Assembly: GCA_934647945.1 (NCBI GenBank)
Contig: CAKUFK010000010.1
Span: forward strand, 1-64,000
Length of the DNA: 64,000 nucleotides
Source: an uncultured Eubacteriales bacterium
GTDB taxonomy: Bacteria > Bacillota > Clostridia > Oscillospirales > Acutalibacteraceae
Reading direction: 5' to 3'
Shown here: one piece after another, positions 34,212 to 42,558 of the stretch
How the letters are laid out: each line of letters starts with the position of its first letter
Numbering within the stretch: position 1 is the stretch's first letter
Position numbers and translations under genes: made by a program
Notes under the pieces: generated by a model
What the model was told of the DNA's origin: nothing
Databases searched by the model: none
What the model saw: only the letters and a program-made list of their open reading frames with translations

Positions 34212-34247
34212 GCCCCCCGCCGGACGAACGCGGCGGGGGGCTGTTTC
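34212..34247 (+). terminator. Hairpin between metG and tatD
   Basis: 11-bp GC stem (34212-34222 with 34231-34241) and an 8-nt loop, followed by TGTTTC. It is a partial terminator or attenuator, because tatD starts 33 bp later without an evident promoter. Confidence 0.55.
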
Positions 34248-34273
34248 ATCCCATTTCCAAAGGAGTGCTCCCC

Positions 34274-35083
34274 ATGCCCGCGATTTTCGATTCGCACGCG
34301 CACTATGACGATCCGGCATTTGATGCCGACCGGGACACACTGCTCGCCCGCCTGTTCGGTGCCGATCAGGCATGTCCCGTGGCGGGGATTGTGAACGCCG
34401 GCAGTTCGGTGGCCTCGTCCCGGAAAAGCCTGCGGCTTGCCGAACGGTTTCCCGGCCTCTTTGCCGCCGTCGGGGTGCATCCGGAGGAGGCTGCCGCCAT
34501 GACCGACGCGGATCTTGCCGAAATCCGGACGATGGCCGTCCATCCAAAGGCGGTAGCCGTCGGGGAGATCGGCCTCGATTATCATTATGAAGACGCCTGT
34601 CCCCGGGATGTCCAGCTCCGCTGGTTCCGCCGCCAGCTCGAACTGGCGCGGGAGCTATCCCTGCCGGTGATCCTCCATGATCGGGAGGCTCACGGCGATA
34701 TGCTGGACACCCTCACTGCTTTTTTCCCCGCCAGGCCCGGCAAGATGGACCGAGCCGGGGTGCTCCATTGTTTTTCAGGGAGCGTGGAGATGGCGGATGA
34801 GATGGTCAGGCGGGGGTTTTTCATCGGTCTCGGCGGGGCCGTCACCTTCAAAAACGCCCGAAGGGCGGTGGAGGTGGCCGCTTCCATTCCCCTGGATGCC
34901 CTGCTGCTCGAAACCGACGCGCCCTATATGGCGCCGGTGCCCTATCGCGGCAAACGCTGCGATTCCGGCATGATTGCCGCCACCGCCGCCCGGATTGCCG
35001 AGATCCGGGGGATGTCGGCCGAGACCCTCCTCGGCCGGACGCACGAAAACGCCTGCCGCCTGTTCGGGATCTCCGTGGCGTAA
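34274..35083 (+). CDS. tatD: TatD-family metal-dependent hydrolase/DNase
   Basis: 269 aa. Metal ligands are FDSHAHYDD (HxH), GEIGLDYHYE (Glu), ILHDREAHGD (His), LHCFSGS (His) and ETDAPYM (Asp), the full TatD set. It is a 3'-5' exonuclease/DNase involved in DNA repair or turnover. Relative to most family members it lacks nothing essential. ATG 34274 with AAAGGAG 8 nt upstream; it follows metG. Confidence 0.95.
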   Translation: MPAIFDSHAHYDDPAFDADRDTLLARLFGADQACPVAGIVNAGSSVASSRKSLRLAERFPGLFAAVGVHPEEAAAMTDADLAEIRTMAVHPKAVAVGEIGLDYHYEDACPRDVQLRWFRRQLELARELSLPVILHDREAHGDMLDTLTAFFPARPGKMDRAGVLHCFSGSVEMADEMVRRGFFIGLGGAVTFKNARRAVEVAASIPLDALLLETDAPYMAPVPYRGKRCDSGMIAATAARIAEIRGMSAETLLGRTHENACRLFGISVA

Positions 35084-35085
35084 AC

Positions 35086-35118
35086 ACAGGGCGCTGCCGA
35101 AGCAGCGCCCTGTTCCGT
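35086..35118. terminator. Terminator between convergent tatD and epimerase
   Basis: 12-bp stem (35086-35097 with 35102-35113) and a CGAA tetraloop, next to both stop codons. Confidence 0.8.
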
Positions 35119-35124
35119 TGCCGG

Positions 35125-36096
35125 TCAGGCCGTATACTGTTCCCGGTACCAATCGAGCACCCGCGGGAGAGCGGTTTCCAGGGTGTATTCCGTGCGGTAT
35201 CCCAGCAGCGCGGCGGCCTTCTCCCCACTCGCCCGCATCCGCCGCACATCCGCCCGTCGCCCGGGCTGGATTTCGACAGGGCCGGTATAGCCGTAATACA
35301 CGGCGATTTTTTCAACGAGCTCCCGCATCGAAATCTCCCGGCCGGTGCCGATGTTCACCACTTGGCCCCGGGACGCCTCGTCTTCATACACCGTCAGGAA
35401 GGCCCGGGTGGTGTCCTCGACGAACACAAAATCCCGTGTCTGTTCCCCGTCCCCCTCCAGGATAGGCGGCAGGCCCTGCAGGATCCGCCGGGCCGTCTGG
35501 GGAATGATCGCCGCATAGTCACCGGCGTTCTGCCGGGAGCCATAGTTGTTAAAGGGGCGGATGACCGCCAAATCCAAATCCAGCACGTTCCGGAAAGTCA
35601 GGGCCATCATATCGGCGGCCACCTTCCCGGCCGCATAGGGGGTGGTCGGGCAGAGAGGATGGTTCTCGTCCATCGGCTCGTATACCGCCGTTCCGTATGC
35701 CTCTGAAGTGGAGGTATGGATCAGGGTAGTGAACGCTCCCGTTTTCATAAGGGTGAGCAGGGTTTTCATGATGTCCACGTTCACCTGATAGGCGTCGATG
35801 GGATTGAAAAAGGAATATTTGAGCTGGAGAGTGGCCAGGTTGAACACCACCTCCACCTGTTCCCGCTCGATAACGGCCTGCATCACGCCGAGCTGCCGGG
35901 CATCGTCCCGTACAATCACCAGCCGGTCCCCATAAGCCTGCCTGGCGGGTTCCAGGTTTTCCAGTTTGCCCAAAAAGAAATTGTCCACGACGACGACCTT
36001 GGCCGCCCCCTCCGCCAGCAGGCGGTCGGCCAGATGGGAGCCGATGAAGCCGGCGCCGCCGGTGACGAGAACGGTTTTTCCCTTTATGCGGGGCAT
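35125..36096 (-). CDS. NAD-dependent nucleotide-sugar epimerase/dehydratase
   Basis: 323 aa extended short-chain dehydrogenase. NAD site VLVTGGAGFIGSHLADRL; active-site Ser/Thr in LIHTSTSEAYG and the YxxxK pair in PTTPYAAGKVAAD; then FNNYGSRQNAGDYAAIIP and FVFVEDTTRAFLTVYED, which is close to UDP-glucose 4-epimerase and dTDP-glucose dehydratase-like enzymes. The exact sugar is uncertain. It is probably used for surface glycans. It is second in a two-gene unit behind an HD hydrolase (15-bp gap). Confidence 0.9.
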   Translation of the reverse strand: MPRIKGKTVLVTGGAGFIGSHLADRLLAEGAAKVVVVDNFFLGKLENLEPARQAYGDRLVIVRDDARQLGVMQAVIEREQVEVVFNLATLQLKYSFFNPIDAYQVNVDIMKTLLTLMKTGAFTTLIHTSTSEAYGTAVYEPMDENHPLCPTTPYAAGKVAADMMALTFRNVLDLDLAVIRPFNNYGSRQNAGDYAAIIPQTARRILQGLPPILEGDGEQTRDFVFVEDTTRAFLTVYEDEASRGQVVNIGTGREISMRELVEKIAVYYGYTGPVEIQPGRRADVRRMRASGEKAAALLGYRTEYTLETALPRVLDWYREQYTA

Positions 36097-36111
36097 GGTG
36101 GGTTCCTCCTG

Positions 36112-36696
36112 TCAAGTGGTTTGCTGCGCGACGGCCGCGGCGATCTCCGGCTCGCAGCGCTTCATGGCGCCTAGAGTACGTTCGAGCAGGGTATCCAGCT
36201 CCCATCCGAGCTGTTCAGCTCCTCTGGCGATGACATCCCGGGAACAGCCGGCGGCGAAGCTCGGGGTCTTATATTTCTTTTTGAGTGACTTGAGCTCCAT
36301 GTCCTGTACACTGCCGGACGGCCGCATTTTCGCCGCCGCCCCGATCAGGCCGGTCAGCTCATCCACCGCAAAGAGGATCTTCTCCATTTCATGCTCGGGC
36401 GCCACGTCCGACACGATGCCGTATCCGTGGCTGACCACCGCGTGGATCAGCCGCTCGCCCGCACCCTGTTCCGCCAGAATCTCCCGGGCCTTGACGCAGT
36501 GTTCTCCGGGATACCGTTCGTAATCCACATCGTGGAGAAGACCCACGATGCCCCAAAAATCCGCCTCGTCCCCGTAGCCCTGCTCCCGGGCGAAATCCCG
36601 CATCACCGCTTCTACCGTATAGGCGTGCTGCAGGTGAAAGGGCTCTCGATTGTAGTCTTTGAGCAGGGCCAGCGCCCTGTCGCGGGTCAATTCCAT
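36112..36696 (-). CDS. HD-superfamily hydrolase
   Basis: 194 aa. HD signature in FWGIVGLLHDVDYERYPGEHCVKAREI, first His in PFHLQHAYTVEAVMRDFA, and later HAVVSHGY and ILFAVDELTGLIGAAA. This is the COG2316-type predicted hydrolase found widely in Clostridia; the substrate is unknown. ATG 36696 with GGGGG 9 nt upstream. The consensus promoter directly upstream and the epimerase gene 15 bp downstream indicate one transcript. Confidence 0.88.
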   Translation of the reverse strand: MELTRDRALALLKDYNREPFHLQHAYTVEAVMRDFAREQGYGDEADFWGIVGLLHDVDYERYPGEHCVKAREILAEQGAGERLIHAVVSHGYGIVSDVAPEHEMEKILFAVDELTGLIGAAAKMRPSGSVQDMELKSLKKKYKTPSFAAGCSRDVIARGAEQLGWELDTLLERTLGAMKRCEPEIAAAVAQQTT

Positions 36697-36730
36697 TTGC
36701 TTTATCCCCCTTGTTTGACATTCCACGACC

Positions 36731-36760
36731 ATCATACCCCTCTCCGCTGTCCCTTGTCAA
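36731..36760 (-). promoter_or_regulatory. Promoter of the HD-epimerase unit
   Basis: Minus-strand TTGACA (36760-36755), 18-bp spacer, TATGAT (36736-36731). Confidence 0.75.
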
Positions 36761-36829
36761 ATCCTTTCCTGATGTCCCGGCCAGGAAGGCCGCATCCAGC
36801 TGCCGGGAGCGGATTCCGTCATCTTTCGC

Positions 36830-36858
36830 TTGACAAATCGCCAGGATCGCGGTATGCT
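36830..36858 (+). promoter_or_regulatory. cysK-mnmA promoter
   Basis: TTGACA (36830-36835), 17-bp spacer, TATGCT (36853-36858). It is divergent from the HD promoter 70 bp away. Confidence 0.8.
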
Positions 36859-36904
36859 TTCATATCATAGTGATTAGATAGGATTTATGGAAGGAGACTT
36901 TCCC

Positions 36905-37840
36905 ATGTCGCATATCGCAGGTGAATTTACCGCCCTGATCGGCCATACACCGCTGCTCGACCTCCGGCGGTATGCCCAAAAACGCGGCCTCTCCGCCGTT
37001 CTGCTCGCCAAGCTGGAATATCTCAATCCCGCCGGCAGCGTCAAAGACCGCGTGGCCCGCGCCCTGATCGAGGACGCGGAGAAAGAGGGCCGTCTCTCGC
37101 CCGGGGCGGTCATCGTCGAACCCACCAGCGGCAACACCGGCATCGGCCTGGCCGCCGTCGCGGCTTCGAAGGGCTACCGCGTCATTCTGACCATGCCCGA
37201 AACCATGAGCGTGGAGCGCCGCAGCCTGCTCAAAGCCTATGGGGCCGATATCGTCCTGACCGAAGGGGCGAAGGGGATGAACGGCGCGATCGCTAAGGCG
37301 AAAGAAATCGCGGCCGTAACCCCCGGCGCGTTCATCCCGGGGCAATTTGAAAACCCCGCCAATCCGGCAGCCCATTTCGCCACCACCGGCCCCGAAATCT
37401 GGGAGGATACCGACGGCGGGGTAGATATTTTCGTCGCGGGGATCGGAACCGGCGGCACCATCACCGGCGTTGGCCGGTTCTTGAAGGCCAGGAACCCGCA
37501 AATCCAGATTGTGGGGATCGAACCCGCCGATTCCCCCGTTCTCTCCGGGGGGAAGGCGGGCCCGCATAAAATTCAGGGGATCGGCGCCGGATTTGTGCCC
37601 GCCACCCTGGACCGCACCGTCCTCGACGACGTGCTGACCGTCACGAACGAGGACGCCTTCGCCGCCGGACGGGCCGTCGCTAAAGAGGAAGGCATCCTGG
37701 TCGGCATCTCTTCGGGTGCCGCAATTGCGGGCGCGGCCCGGCTCGCCCGCCGGCCGGAAAATACGGGCAAGCGGATCGTCGTGCTTCTGCCCGACACCGG
37801 TGACCGCTATCTCTCCACCCCTCTGTTTGCCGATGCGTGA
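36905..37840 (+). CDS. cysK: Cysteine synthase (O-acetylserine sulfhydrylase)
   Basis: 311 aa. It makes cysteine from O-acetylserine and sulfide. PLP Lys in LEYLNPAGSVKDRVARAL; PTSGNTGIGLAAVAA binds the substrate carboxylate; AGIGTGGTITGVGRFLK holds the PLP phosphate; ISSGAAIAGAARLA is also typical. The N-terminal EFTALIGHTPLLDL matches. ATG 36905 chosen with AAGGAG 8 nt upstream. It is followed at 35 bp by mnmA, so cysteine supply and a sulfur-consuming tRNA enzyme share a transcript. Confidence 0.97.
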   Translation: MSHIAGEFTALIGHTPLLDLRRYAQKRGLSAVLLAKLEYLNPAGSVKDRVARALIEDAEKEGRLSPGAVIVEPTSGNTGIGLAAVAASKGYRVILTMPETMSVERRSLLKAYGADIVLTEGAKGMNGAIAKAKEIAAVTPGAFIPGQFENPANPAAHFATTGPEIWEDTDGGVDIFVAGIGTGGTITGVGRFLKARNPQIQIVGIEPADSPVLSGGKAGPHKIQGIGAGFVPATLDRTVLDDVLTVTNEDAFAAGRAVAKEEGILVGISSGAAIAGAARLARRPENTGKRIVVLLPDTGDRYLSTPLFADA

Positions 37841-37874
37841 GCCGGCCAATATTACCGGGAAAGGGGCGCTGCCT

Positions 37875-39026
37875 GTGGGAATCCGAAACCCGATCCATAC
37901 CGTCATAGCCGCCATGAGCGGCGGCGTAGACAGCGCCGTGGCTGCTTCGCTGCTGCTCGAGCAGGGGTACGAGGTGCGCGGTGCCACACTGCTCCTTCGT
38001 CCGGAAGGAGGGAAGGCCGCCGGTTTGGAAGGCCCCTCCTGCGGAAAATCGACTTCCTGCGGAAAATCGACTTCCTGCGGAAAATCGACTTCCTGCGGAA
38101 GTCGGGAGGATATCGAGGATGCCCGGGCGGTGGCCGCCAGACTGGGCATCCCTCACGACGTGTTCGATTTCACCGGCCTGTTCCAGCAGGCCGTCATAGA
38201 CAAATTTGCCCGGGTATACGCCGCGGGCGGCACCCCCAACCCCTGCATCGACTGCAACCGGCATCTGAAATTCGGCGCGCTGCTGGAACGGGCGGAAGCC
38301 CTGGGCGCCGACGCCGTCGCCACCGGCCACTACGCCCGGGTGGAGGAGGATCCGGCCACCGGGCGATGGCTGCTCAAAAAGGCCCTCGATCCCGCCAAGG
38401 ATCAGAGCTATGTCCTCTACGCCCTGACGCAGAGGCAGCTTGCCCATGTCCTGTTTCCGCTCGGCTGTCTGTGCAAGACCGAAGTGCGGGCCTATGCGGC
38501 GGCACATGGCTTCGACAACGCGCGGAAGCCCGACAGCCAGGACATCTGCTTTGTGCCCGACGGGGATTATGTCCGGTTTCTCGAAGAGGGGATGGGTCTT
38601 CCCAACCCTCCTGGGGATTTTCTCGATATGCAGGGGAATCCGGTAGGCACCCACCGGGGCTTCCTCCACTATACCATCGGCCAGCGCAAGGGCCTCGGCC
38701 TGGCGTTCGGAGAGCCTCGTTTCGTCATCTCCAAACACGCGGCGGCAGGCACGGTGACACTGGGAAGGCAGGAGGACCTCTTTACCCGCACCCTGTTTGC
38801 GGAGGATGTCAATCTGATTTCCCTGCCGGAGCTGACGGAGCCGGTGCGGGTAACGGCCAAAACCCGCTACAGCCAAGCCGCAGCCCCCGCCCTGCTCGAA
38901 TCTTCCGGGGATTCCCGTATCCGCCTGACCTTCGACAGCCCCCAGCGGGCCGTCACCCCCGGCCAGGCCGCCGTGTTCTACCAGGGCGATGTGGTGGTGG
39001 GCGGCGGGACGATTGCCGCCAGATGA
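37875..39026 (+). CDS. mnmA: tRNA-specific 2-thiouridylase with an 18-bp repeat insertion
   Basis: It thiolates U34 of Glu/Gln/Lys tRNAs. 383 aa. ATP PP-loop AAMSGGVDSAVAASLLLEQG; catalytic Cys in NPCIDCNRHLKFG; persulfide Cys in DSQDICFVPDGDYV; also VATGHYARV and DQSYVLYALTQ. At residues ~55-75, just before SREDIEDARAVAARLGIPH, are 3.5 copies of SCGKST encoded by an 18-bp tandem repeat. This is not part of the usual enzyme and adds several cysteines near the active-site face. The GTG at 37875 is chosen (AAGGGG 8 nt upstream); an ATG at 37833 overlaps the cysK end and has no ribosome site. Confidence 0.95.
   Translation: MGIRNPIHTVIAAMSGGVDSAVAASLLLEQGYEVRGATLLLRPEGGKAAGLEGPSCGKSTSCGKSTSCGKSTSCGSREDIEDARAVAARLGIPHDVFDFTGLFQQAVIDKFARVYAAGGTPNPCIDCNRHLKFGALLERAEALGADAVATGHYARVEEDPATGRWLLKKALDPAKDQSYVLYALTQRQLAHVLFPLGCLCKTEVRAYAAAHGFDNARKPDSQDICFVPDGDYVRFLEEGMGLPNPPGDFLDMQGNPVGTHRGFLHYTIGQRKGLGLAFGEPRFVISKHAAAGTVTLGRQEDLFTRTLFAEDVNLISLPELTEPVRVTAKTRYSQAAAPALLESSGDSRIRLTFDSPQRAVTPGQAAVFYQGDVVVGGGTIAAR
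38037..38100 (+). repeat. 18-bp tandem repeat (3.5 copies) inside mnmA
   Basis: The unit TCCTGCGGAAAATCGACT is at 38037-38054, 38055-38072 and 38073-38090, plus 10 bp of a fourth copy. The copies are identical, so they are recent; each adds six residues in frame. Confidence 0.95.
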
Positions 39027-39105
39027 AGCCACCAGGCCAGGGCGGGGGCAGGGAGCCCTTATGCATCGACCGGATCAGGGGCCTGCCTCCGGCGTTTTCC
39101 TTCGC

Positions 39106-39128
39106 AGAGCGGCCGCCGGCCGCTTTTC
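39106..39128 (+). terminator. Hairpin after mnmA
   Basis: 7-bp GC stem (39108-39114 with 39118-39124) and a 3-nt loop, followed by TTTCTA. Short but with a U-run. Confidence 0.55.
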
Positions 39129-39189
39129 TATTAAAAACGGCCGGGAAGCCGCCCGGGGCCGGCGGAAAGAAAGACGGGATGACGCGGCC

Positions 39190-39588
39190 ATGAATATCAC
39201 AGCGAAACGACGCCTCAGGTATCTGTCCGCTTTTGCCGCGCTGCTGCTGATCGAGGTGCTGATCGCCCTGTTTGTACACGACGCGTTTGTCCGCCCCTTT
39301 ATCGGGGACGTGCTGGTAGTCGCGGTACTCTACTGTCTGGTACGGATTATCAAGCCGGACGGATGGCGGTTTCTTCCCGTCGTCCTCTTTTTGTTTGCCA
39401 CCGGAGTCGAATTCCTGCAGGCGTTGGGATTCGTGCCTTTGCTGGGCCTGGAGAACTCCCGGTTCTGGCGGACCATACTGGGCTCGACCTTCGATCCCGC
39501 CGACATCCTATGCTATGCGGCCGGTTCCGCGATGCTGATGGGCTTCGAAGGGATTTTCCGCCGGCTATTTCGCCGGACTCCGCGCTGA
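39190..39588 (+). CDS. DUF2809-family membrane protein
   Basis: 132 aa, about four membrane spans. Family phrases: FVRPFIGDVLVVAVLYCLVRI, FLFATGVEFLQALGFVPLLGLENSRFWRTILGSTFDPADILCYAAGS in pieces, with the conserved 'TGVEFLQ' and 'FDPxDI' motifs. Function unknown. ATG at 39190; the ribosome site is weak (AAAGACGGG), so it may rely on translation from upstream. It lies behind mnmA and ends at two hairpins. Confidence 0.85.
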   Translation: MNITAKRRLRYLSAFAALLLIEVLIALFVHDAFVRPFIGDVLVVAVLYCLVRIIKPDGWRFLPVVLFLFATGVEFLQALGFVPLLGLENSRFWRTILGSTFDPADILCYAAGSAMLMGFEGIFRRLFRRTPR

Positions 39589-39654
39589 AAGCCGCGGTGG
39601 ACTTTCTGAATTACGTCCCGCCCGGACGCCTTTCTCTCCGGAACGGATTTCCAG

Positions 39655-39690
39655 GCCGCTGCCCTTTACAGGGATAGCGGCTCTTTTTGT
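39655..39690 (+). terminator. Terminator of the DUF2809 gene
   Basis: Stem GCCGCT/AGCGGC (39655-39660, 39676-39681) with an inner CCCT/AGGG pair, followed by TCTTTTTG. Confidence 0.75.
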
Positions 39691-39726
39691 CTTTCCCAGG
39701 GAATCGTCTGGGTTCGGAAGGGACAG

Positions 39727-39764
39727 CAAAAAGCCTTCGCCGGAAATCCGGTGAAGGCTTTTTG
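39727..39764. terminator. Bidirectional terminator between DUF2809 and ROK-like genes
   Basis: 17-bp stem (39727-39743 with 39748-39764) with one G-U pair and an AAAT loop. The ends are A5/T5, so it works both ways. Confidence 0.85.
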
Positions 39765-39841
39765 CTTGTGGGAAAGGCAGCCTTTGTGGGAAGGCTGTTC
39801 AAGGCACGGAGATGTGGGAGGCTCCGCGCAGAGATAGAAGC

Positions 39842-41227
39842 TCAATCAATTTGCGGCAGGCTGGCCGCAGCGACCGACTGGCCGACACGGCGGATCTTTT
39901 CATCCGGAAGATGCAGTTCCATCGCGGCATATTCCGGGTATTCCTCATCGAGAACCCGGCGGGCTTCCGCAATCACAAGATCGCCGCCCTCGCCCGACAT
40001 CACACGGCCGAGCAGCAGGACATGGGCGATAGAATAATACATGGCATAATAGGCCAGCGCGTGGCCGAGATAAACGCCGATGGAACGGTAGATGTCCCGG
40101 GCCGATTCCCGGCCCTCCTCCATCTCCTTCTGGACCACCTTGAGCTTTTCGGCGGGAGACAAGCTCTCATCTAGGGCGATGCCGGCCCGGGGCGCCAGCT
40201 TGATGACGCTGTCTTGGGAAAAGTACTTGACGCCGCAGCCTTTATCGCCCGACCACTCGTCCACCATCGCGTCGTCCTGGAGGTCGACGGGAGCGAAGGC
40301 GAGCTCATTGAGCCAGCCGGTGATATTGCCGTCGGTATCCACGTACCCGGCCGCCTCCGAGGTGCCCATAGCAATACCGAGCACCCGATTTTCCTCGAGG
40401 CTCATGGCTCCGGCCAGGGCCGTCACGTCGCCGTCGTTGGCCACTTCCAGAGGGATGTCGCCGAGCTCTTTCGCGGCGCGTATGTAAATATCCTTGACCT
40501 TCTGGTCGAACAGGTCGCGCGGCACCTTGAGGAACAGGGAAGCGACCATGGCGCGGTTGTCCACGTAAATCCCCGCCGAGGAAACGCCGATGGCGTCCAC
40601 CCGCGGCATTTTGGAAGCGGCGGTGCGGAAGGCGCTGAGGATGCCCTCAAAATGATAATCCGGGTCAGCGTTGGTTTTGGGGAACCACACGACCTCCTCC
40701 GAATAGACCGGCACGCCGTCCACGACGGCCGAAACCTTCCGGTCGCTGCCGCCCGCATCGAAACCGATCCGGCAGCCGTCCAGATGACGGCCGACCGATT
40801 GGGCGAGGGTCTTTTCCGCCGGGGTTTTGTCCAGCGGAAGGGCTACCACTTCAAACGGCTTCTCATACACGCGGCTCATGAAATCCGCGTCGAATTCCCG
40901 AGAGCCGCCGGGCTGGTAGGCGTCTTTGATAACCCGGGCCATGCCGTCGTCACCGCAGATAAACACCTTATATCCACCATAAGCCCACAGCAGCATCTTG
41001 ACCGTGCGGTCGACATAGACCCGGTCGGCCTCCGCCATCTCCGGAGTACCGTGGATCCGGAAATGCCGCACCGCCATCTGGCCCTGGTTGCGCTCCACCG
41101 CCACGGCGATGTCTTTGCCGCCCGCGGCCGATTTGTCGAATGCGCGGCAGAACGCCGCCATAGGCACATAGCCCGTATCCAAAACCGGCGCGTTTTTCAC
41201 CGGAATGTCGAGACCGTACAGTTTCAT
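39842..41227 (-). CDS. ROK/hexokinase-like ASKHA-fold protein
   Basis: 461 aa. The ATPase phosphate loop is visible as IGFDAGGSDRKVSAVVDG, with a second sub-domain VANDGDVTALAGAM and GIAMGTSEAAGYVDTDGNI, followed by the conserved GWLNELAFAPVD. A ~150-residue N-terminal extension (KLYGLDIPVKNAPVLDTGYVP) precedes the fold. The zinc-finger motif of typical ROK kinases is absent, so sugar kinase activity is uncertain. ATG 41227 with AAAGGAG 9 nt upstream; single-gene unit with its own promoter and terminator. Confidence 0.8.
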   Translation of the reverse strand: MKLYGLDIPVKNAPVLDTGYVPMAAFCRAFDKSAAGGKDIAVAVERNQGQMAVRHFRIHGTPEMAEADRVYVDRTVKMLLWAYGGYKVFICGDDGMARVIKDAYQPGGSREFDADFMSRVYEKPFEVVALPLDKTPAEKTLAQSVGRHLDGCRIGFDAGGSDRKVSAVVDGVPVYSEEVVWFPKTNADPDYHFEGILSAFRTAASKMPRVDAIGVSSAGIYVDNRAMVASLFLKVPRDLFDQKVKDIYIRAAKELGDIPLEVANDGDVTALAGAMSLEENRVLGIAMGTSEAAGYVDTDGNITGWLNELAFAPVDLQDDAMVDEWSGDKGCGVKYFSQDSVIKLAPRAGIALDESLSPAEKLKVVQKEMEEGRESARDIYRSIGVYLGHALAYYAMYYSIAHVLLLGRVMSGEGGDLVIAEARRVLDEEYPEYAAMELHLPDEKIRRVGQSVAAASLPQID

Positions 41228-41276
41228 GCCGTTCCGCTCCTTTTACACGAGTTTCAAACGAGCTTATTACAATTTC

Positions 41277-41304
41277 AATATAGCAGAGCAGCCGCAAATT
41301 TCAA
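41277..41304 (-). promoter_or_regulatory. Possible promoter of the ROK-like gene
   Basis: Minus-strand TTGAAA (41304-41299), 16-bp spacer, TATATT (41282-41277). Confidence 0.5.
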
Positions 41305-41470
41305 GGCGTTTTCCAGGGGTTTGCCGGTGAAGCCAAATTTTCCGTCCGATTGTGCAACCACGCGTCCGTCCGTGCGGATGGAGCCCCTTCCGAAATAATT
41401 GGTATGCCGGGGACCTGCTCCGCATATATTGCTGCGAGGACAAAATTGTTTGAAAGGAATGGCTGTTGAA

Positions 41471-42418
41471 ATGAACCGATTTTTTCCTGAGGGGGCCCTA
41501 TTGGATACCCCGGACAATCAGCGGCTCATCCAGTCTCCGGCCGCGCTCGCGGAGGCGTCTATGGAGGGGCGGGTCGTCGAAGCGCGGGCGGTCTTATGCG
41601 ACGCGGAACACAATCTGCATGTGGAAATGCCCTGCATGGAGGGCATCATCCCTTACATGGAAGGGGCCATCGGCATCGCGGAGGGGACCACCCGGGATAT
41701 CGCGCTGATTTCCCGGGTGAGCAAACCAATAAGCTTCCTGGTGCAGGGGTTCGAATACCAGCCGGACGGCAGCCGCCGCGCTGTCCTGTCCCGCCGAGCG
41801 GCCCAGGAAAAATGCCGGTTTGAGTATGTGGCATCTCTGCGCCCGGGCGATATCGTGCCCGCCCGGATCACCCGGCTGGAAACCTTCGGCGCCTTCTGCG
41901 ATATCGGCTGCGGGCTGCCCGCTCTCCTTCCGATCGCAAGCATATCGGTCAGCCGGATCTCCCATCCGTCCGACCGTCTGCTCCCCGGCATGGACATCTT
42001 TGCGGTTGTTTCTTCCCTGGAGGATGACCGGGTCTGCCTGTCCCAGCGGGAACTGCTCGGGACATGGATGGAAAACGCGGCGCTGTTTTCCCAGGGGGAA
42101 ACCGTTGCCGGGATCGTCCGGTCGGTGGAGGACTACGGCATCTTCGTCGAGCTGACCCCGAACCTCGCGGGGCTGGCCGAGCCTCGGGACGGCGTCAAGG
42201 TCGGACAACATGCAGGCGTTTATATCAAGAGTATCCTGCCCGAGAAGATGAAACTGAAGCTTATTCTCATCGACGCGCAGGATGTCCCCTCTTCCGCGCC
42301 CTCCCCGCCCCGTTATTTCCTGACGGAGGGGCACATCGACCGGTGGGTATATTCCCCTCCGGGCTGCGGCAAACGGGTGGAATCGGTCTTTGCGCCCGAT
42401 TGCCTGGCAAACATATGA
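41471..42418 (+). CDS. S1-domain RNA-binding protein
   Basis: 315 aa. Two clear S1 (OB-fold) modules: ~122-190 (LRPGDIVPARITRLETFGAFCDIG) and ~205-270 (QGETVAGIVRSVEDYGIFVELTPNLAGL). A degenerate S1-like region lies at ~31-110 (MEGRVVEARAV, LHVEMPCMEGIIPYMEGA). This is shorter than ribosomal protein S1 and is a clostridial S1-like protein of unassigned role in RNA binding or translation. The start is uncertain: ATG 41471 has AAAGGA 12 nt upstream, while ATG 41459 is only 1 nt from that site. Confidence 0.85.
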   Translation: MNRFFPEGALLDTPDNQRLIQSPAALAEASMEGRVVEARAVLCDAEHNLHVEMPCMEGIIPYMEGAIGIAEGTTRDIALISRVSKPISFLVQGFEYQPDGSRRAVLSRRAAQEKCRFEYVASLRPGDIVPARITRLETFGAFCDIGCGLPALLPIASISVSRISHPSDRLLPGMDIFAVVSSLEDDRVCLSQRELLGTWMENAALFSQGETVAGIVRSVEDYGIFVELTPNLAGLAEPRDGVKVGQHAGVYIKSILPEKMKLKLILIDAQDVPSSAPSPPRYFLTEGHIDRWVYSPPGCGKRVESVFAPDCLANI

Positions 42419-42453
42419 AAAAAGCCGTCCGCAGGGCGGCGCCCATACAAAAG

Positions 42454-42496
42454 CAGACGCGGATACAGCGATTGAAAGCCGTATCCGCGTCTGTTA
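42454..42496 (+). terminator. Terminator of the S1-protein gene
   Basis: 13-bp perfect stem (42454-42466 with 42481-42493) and a 14-nt loop, then TTATACT. The loop and tail also hold the next gene's promoter. Confidence 0.75.
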
Positions 42497-42500
42497 TACT
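42472..42500 (+). promoter_or_regulatory. GNAT gene promoter nested in a terminator
   Basis: TTGAAA (42472-42477, inside the terminator loop), 17-bp spacer, TATACT (42495-42500, just after the stem). Confidence 0.75.
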
Positions 42501-42558
42501 ATAAAAGGAGGCCAACTGGATATGTGTTAATGCCAGACGGATGGAGGAGGTGGCGGAT

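Noticed and set aside
38037..38100. Short tandem repeat considered as a CRISPR array
   Set aside because: The repeats are contiguous without spacers and in frame inside mnmA.
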